Shown here: piece by piece, positions 31,277-34,126 of the stretch
How positions within the stretch are numbered: the stretch's first letter is position 1
How the letters are laid out: each line of letters starts with the position of its first letter
Source: Leptospira gomenensis
GTDB taxonomy: Bacteria; Spirochaetota; Leptospiria; Leptospirales; Leptospiraceae
Length of the DNA stretch: 34,126 nucleotides
Assembly: GCF_004770155.1 (NCBI RefSeq)
Contig: NZ_RQFA01000074.1
Coordinates: 1-34,126, forward strand
Direction of reading: 5' to 3'
The notes under the pieces: model-generated
What the model was told of the DNA's origin: nothing
Database searches by the model: none
What the model saw: only the letters and a program-made list of their open reading frames with translations
Made by a program: the position numbers and the translations under genes

Positions 31277-31561
31277 CTACTTTTTATTCGCGTTATACGC
31301 CGTTACCAGACAATCGTTGAACGGTTTACACTGATTTTTGTGGGATTCGAAACAAGCCGCGACCGCCTGCGTGTGTTTTTTGCAGGAGTTCAAACAGCCG
31401 GCTTTTACTTTCGTTTTTTCGTCGGCGCTCAATTTTCTGGGAGCGTTTTGCTCCACACAACCGTAATAAAATCCGCAGATTTCGTTACAAAGAGGGGATT
31501 GAGCCGAAACCGATCCGGCAAGAAGGAAGAGAGAAAGAACCATCAGAAAAAAAGTTTTCAA
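31277..31561 (-). CDS. Small secreted Cys-rich protein
   Basis: This 94-residue protein has a cleavable signal peptide (about residues 1-20, A-G-S-V-S-A) and eight cysteines in the mature part: C25, C29, C35, C56, C60, C70, C78 and C84. The C-x3-C pairs separated by helices suggest a disulfide-bonded helical bundle in the periplasm. It resembles the small Cys-rich exported proteins annotated in Leptospira; their function is not known. AAGGAG lies six to eight bases before the ATG. The gene starts only 20 bases after the 3' end of a tRNA-Met gene on the same strand and is followed by a strong terminator, so the two probably share a transcript. Confidence 0.8.
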   Translation of the reverse strand: MKTFFLMVLSLFLLAGSVSAQSPLCNEICGFYYGCVEQNAPRKLSADEKTKVKAGCLNSCKKHTQAVAACFESHKNQCKPFNDCLVTAYNANKK

Positions 31562-31576
31562 TGTATTCTCCTTAAT

Positions 31577-31720
<144 letters not shown>

Positions 31721-31733
31721 GGTTTCTTGACGC

Positions 31734-32861
31734 TTAAGATTTCCAGATTTCCAACAACGATTTCCACGAGGAAGCTGTTGAAATTTCCTCGATTTTTATC
31801 GTCGCAACTTCCTGAGTTTCCCGATTTTCGAGGACGACCCTTTTTCGAAACATTTCGATCGCGTTTTCGTATTCCTTTTGAAGAAGGTTTTGGAAATAAC
31901 TTTCTTCCTCGTCGATCTGTCTCGAAATCCGTGCAGCAAACCTGTGTTCGGTGAAATCCCTCCAGGATTCGTTTTTGGAAAAAATCGGAGCGGAATTTTT
32001 TTGATCTCCGGTTTTATGTGCCTCCCGATTTTCCAGCGCGTCCAAAAGACAAGAGGAAAGTACAAAGACGAGAAAGGAAGGACTAAAACAGGAATACGTC
32101 CGTAGTTCGAAAATAGGTTCGGTCCGATTTCCGTAACCGGGAGAAGTTTTCCGATCGAGGGCGGCCACGATGTGCGCGGAGCGATTCATCCACGCGGGAA
32201 ACGATTCCGGGAATTCGGAAAAGTCTATTATAACTTTATAAAGTTTTAATTCGATTTCTTTGACGATCTCGGAGAAGAAATGCGCGGCAAAGACGCTTTG
32301 TAATCCTCCGAGCCTTTTTGTGATCAGAAAAATCCCTTCGGAAGTTTCGTATATCCTTTCGATCAACGTTTCCGGAAGGGAAAGTTCCGAAATCTCCTCC
32401 AAAGTCCGATCGTCCTCCAATTTGTATTCGAGTCGATACGGGGCCGAAATACGCGCGTTTTTCCCGTATCGGGCCCGTTCGGTTTCGATCCTTTCCTCGA
32501 CTTCTCCGATTCGGGAAACCGTGTTTCCTTCGTTCTCGGATCGATACGGAACATACAAAAAATTCCCCCAAACAAAAGGAGGAAATCGGCGGGAAGGAAG
32601 ACCGGTATAAAAGGGAGTGGAATATTCTTTCAGGGGCCGCAGGCTGCGTTGTGAACGTCGGGATCCGGATCCGCCGAAAATTTCTTCCGGAAATTCCACC
32701 ACATATTTCGCCTTCTTTTCTTCCGCCCAAGTTTTCATTTGAGAATAAAATTCCGTTGAAACTTCGTGAGGGATGGGATCTGGATTCGTAAAAAATTCCC
32801 AATCCTCTTTTCGAAAGATCTGTTTTATTTCGGCTTCACTCAGAAAGTGGATGGGCTTCAT
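31734..32861 (-). CDS. Hypothetical protein (375 aa)
   Basis: This 375-residue protein opens with M-K-P-I-H-F-L-S-E-A-E-I and has no signal peptide. It is rich in Glu, Arg and Phe. A hydrophobic stretch at about 262-275 (S-F-L-V-F-V-L-S-S-C-L-L) is probably a buried helix, and the C-terminal 90 residues look largely helical. I recognise no domain. The ribosome binding site is weak. It diverges from glnA; the 325 bases between them contain the glnA promoter. Confidence 0.7.
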   Translation of the reverse strand: MKPIHFLSEAEIKQIFRKEDWEFFTNPDPIPHEVSTEFYSQMKTWAEEKKAKYVVEFPEEIFGGSGSRRSQRSLRPLKEYSTPFYTGLPSRRFPPFVWGNFLYVPYRSENEGNTVSRIGEVEERIETERARYGKNARISAPYRLEYKLEDDRTLEEISELSLPETLIERIYETSEGIFLITKRLGGLQSVFAAHFFSEIVKEIELKLYKVIIDFSEFPESFPAWMNRSAHIVAALDRKTSPGYGNRTEPIFELRTYSCFSPSFLVFVLSSCLLDALENREAHKTGDQKNSAPIFSKNESWRDFTEHRFAARISRQIDEEESYFQNLLQKEYENAIEMFRKRVVLENRETQEVATIKIEEISTASSWKSLLEIWKS

Positions 32862-33052
32862 TCGAGTCTCAATATTGAATAAATTTTATGCAGAATGTTT
32901 CCTACCGGTACCGACCATGTACGATATTTAAGCTAGTTGTCGATTCGATTGGAAAAACGGTAAAATCTGCTACCGCATTGTATTTTAGGGCTTGCCTGCG
33001 GTTCAAGGAATTTTACTTTGTTTTCGGATTCGCTACCAAGTTGCCGGAAAGG

Positions 33053-33071
33053 AAGAGGCGTCCTCTTTTTT
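33053..33071 (+). terminator. Hairpin with T tract in the glnA upstream region
   Basis: AAGAGG-CGT-CCTCTT followed by further T residues looks like a small intrinsic terminator. No plus-strand gene precedes it, so it may act as an insulator ahead of the glnA promoter or as a protein-binding palindrome. The rest of 32862-33096 shows nothing else I can name. Confidence 0.4.
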
Positions 33072-33096
33072 GGGATTTTCGGAGAATTTCATCGTT

Positions 33097-33112
33097 TGGT
33101 ACGAAATTTGCA
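33097..33112 (+). promoter_or_regulatory. Sigma-54 (RpoN) promoter of glnA
   Basis: TGGTACG-AAAT-TTGCA matches the sigma-54 consensus TGGCACG-N4-TTGCW at all but one position. The invariant GG (33098-33099) and GC (33110-33111) are exactly 10 bp apart. Transcription would start at about 33123, giving a 64-base leader before the glnA start codon. Control of glutamine synthetase by sigma-54 and an NtrC-type activator is well known in other bacteria. Confidence 0.8.
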
Positions 33113-33175
33113 ATCACTAAGAAAGACGCACGCAACGCGTGAATTAGAGATTATTTTTAATACTCGAAGACAAAC

Positions 33176-34126
<951 letters not shown>

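Overview
The window looks like chromosomal DNA from a Leptospira-type spirochete, probably one of the more GC-rich species (GC looks to be in the mid-40s by eye; not computed). The reasons are a short spirochete-style SMC, SmpB-Der-PlsY next to several proteins I recognise only as leptospiral hypotheticals, lipoproteins with relaxed S-N-C lipoboxes, a small secreted Cys-rich protein, and many TTG/GTG starts behind GGAGG-type ribosome binding sites. I see no insertion sequence, prophage, CRISPR array or rRNA. Species-level assignment is inference.

Layout. 1-847: a terminator, a hexanucleotide repeat and otherwise little. 848-5001 (all minus strand): a Rieske non-heme iron oxygenase, a TIG-domain lipoprotein, a HET-C-like metal-dependent exported protein and a DUF2721 membrane protein. 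5170-9259: two convergent membrane enzymes of the alkaline phosphatase/sulfatase superfamily, one like phosphoethanolamine transferases and one like LTA synthase. 9524-13028: a TetR regulator with its own operator, followed by a three-gene MacAB/LolCDE-like ABC system (adaptor, FtsX-type permease, ATPase). 13130-15204: a RlmL-type methyltransferase and a small membrane protein. 15304-17913 (minus): aminotransferase, type 4 prepilin peptidase and a small lipoprotein, overlapping head to tail. 18081-21116: a large AAA-AAA-VWA protein. 21469-26199: smpB, der, plsY and four unrecognised genes. 26196-28028 (minus) is a Maf/MptE-like protein, divergent from smc (28118-30892). 31277-31655 (minus): tRNA-Met followed closely by the Cys-rich protein gene. 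31734-32861 (minus) is unknown, and glnA (33187 onward) runs off the end behind a good sigma-54 promoter.

How things fit together. Several genes concern the cell envelope: the two sulfatase-fold transferases, the ABC system, PlsY, lipoproteins and prepilin peptidase. The housekeeping block (SmpB, Der, PlsY, SMC) covers ribosome rescue, ribosome assembly, phospholipid synthesis and chromosome segregation.

The points I would look at first are: the AAA-AAA-VWA protein, which resembles a fused BchI-BchD and has a degenerate second AAA and MIDAS site; an SMC with no recognisable hinge; an ABC adaptor lacking the helical hairpin; two near-identical 6-4-6 operators flanking the DUF2721 region; a 16-bp hairpin inside der; and the sigma-54 promoter of glnA.
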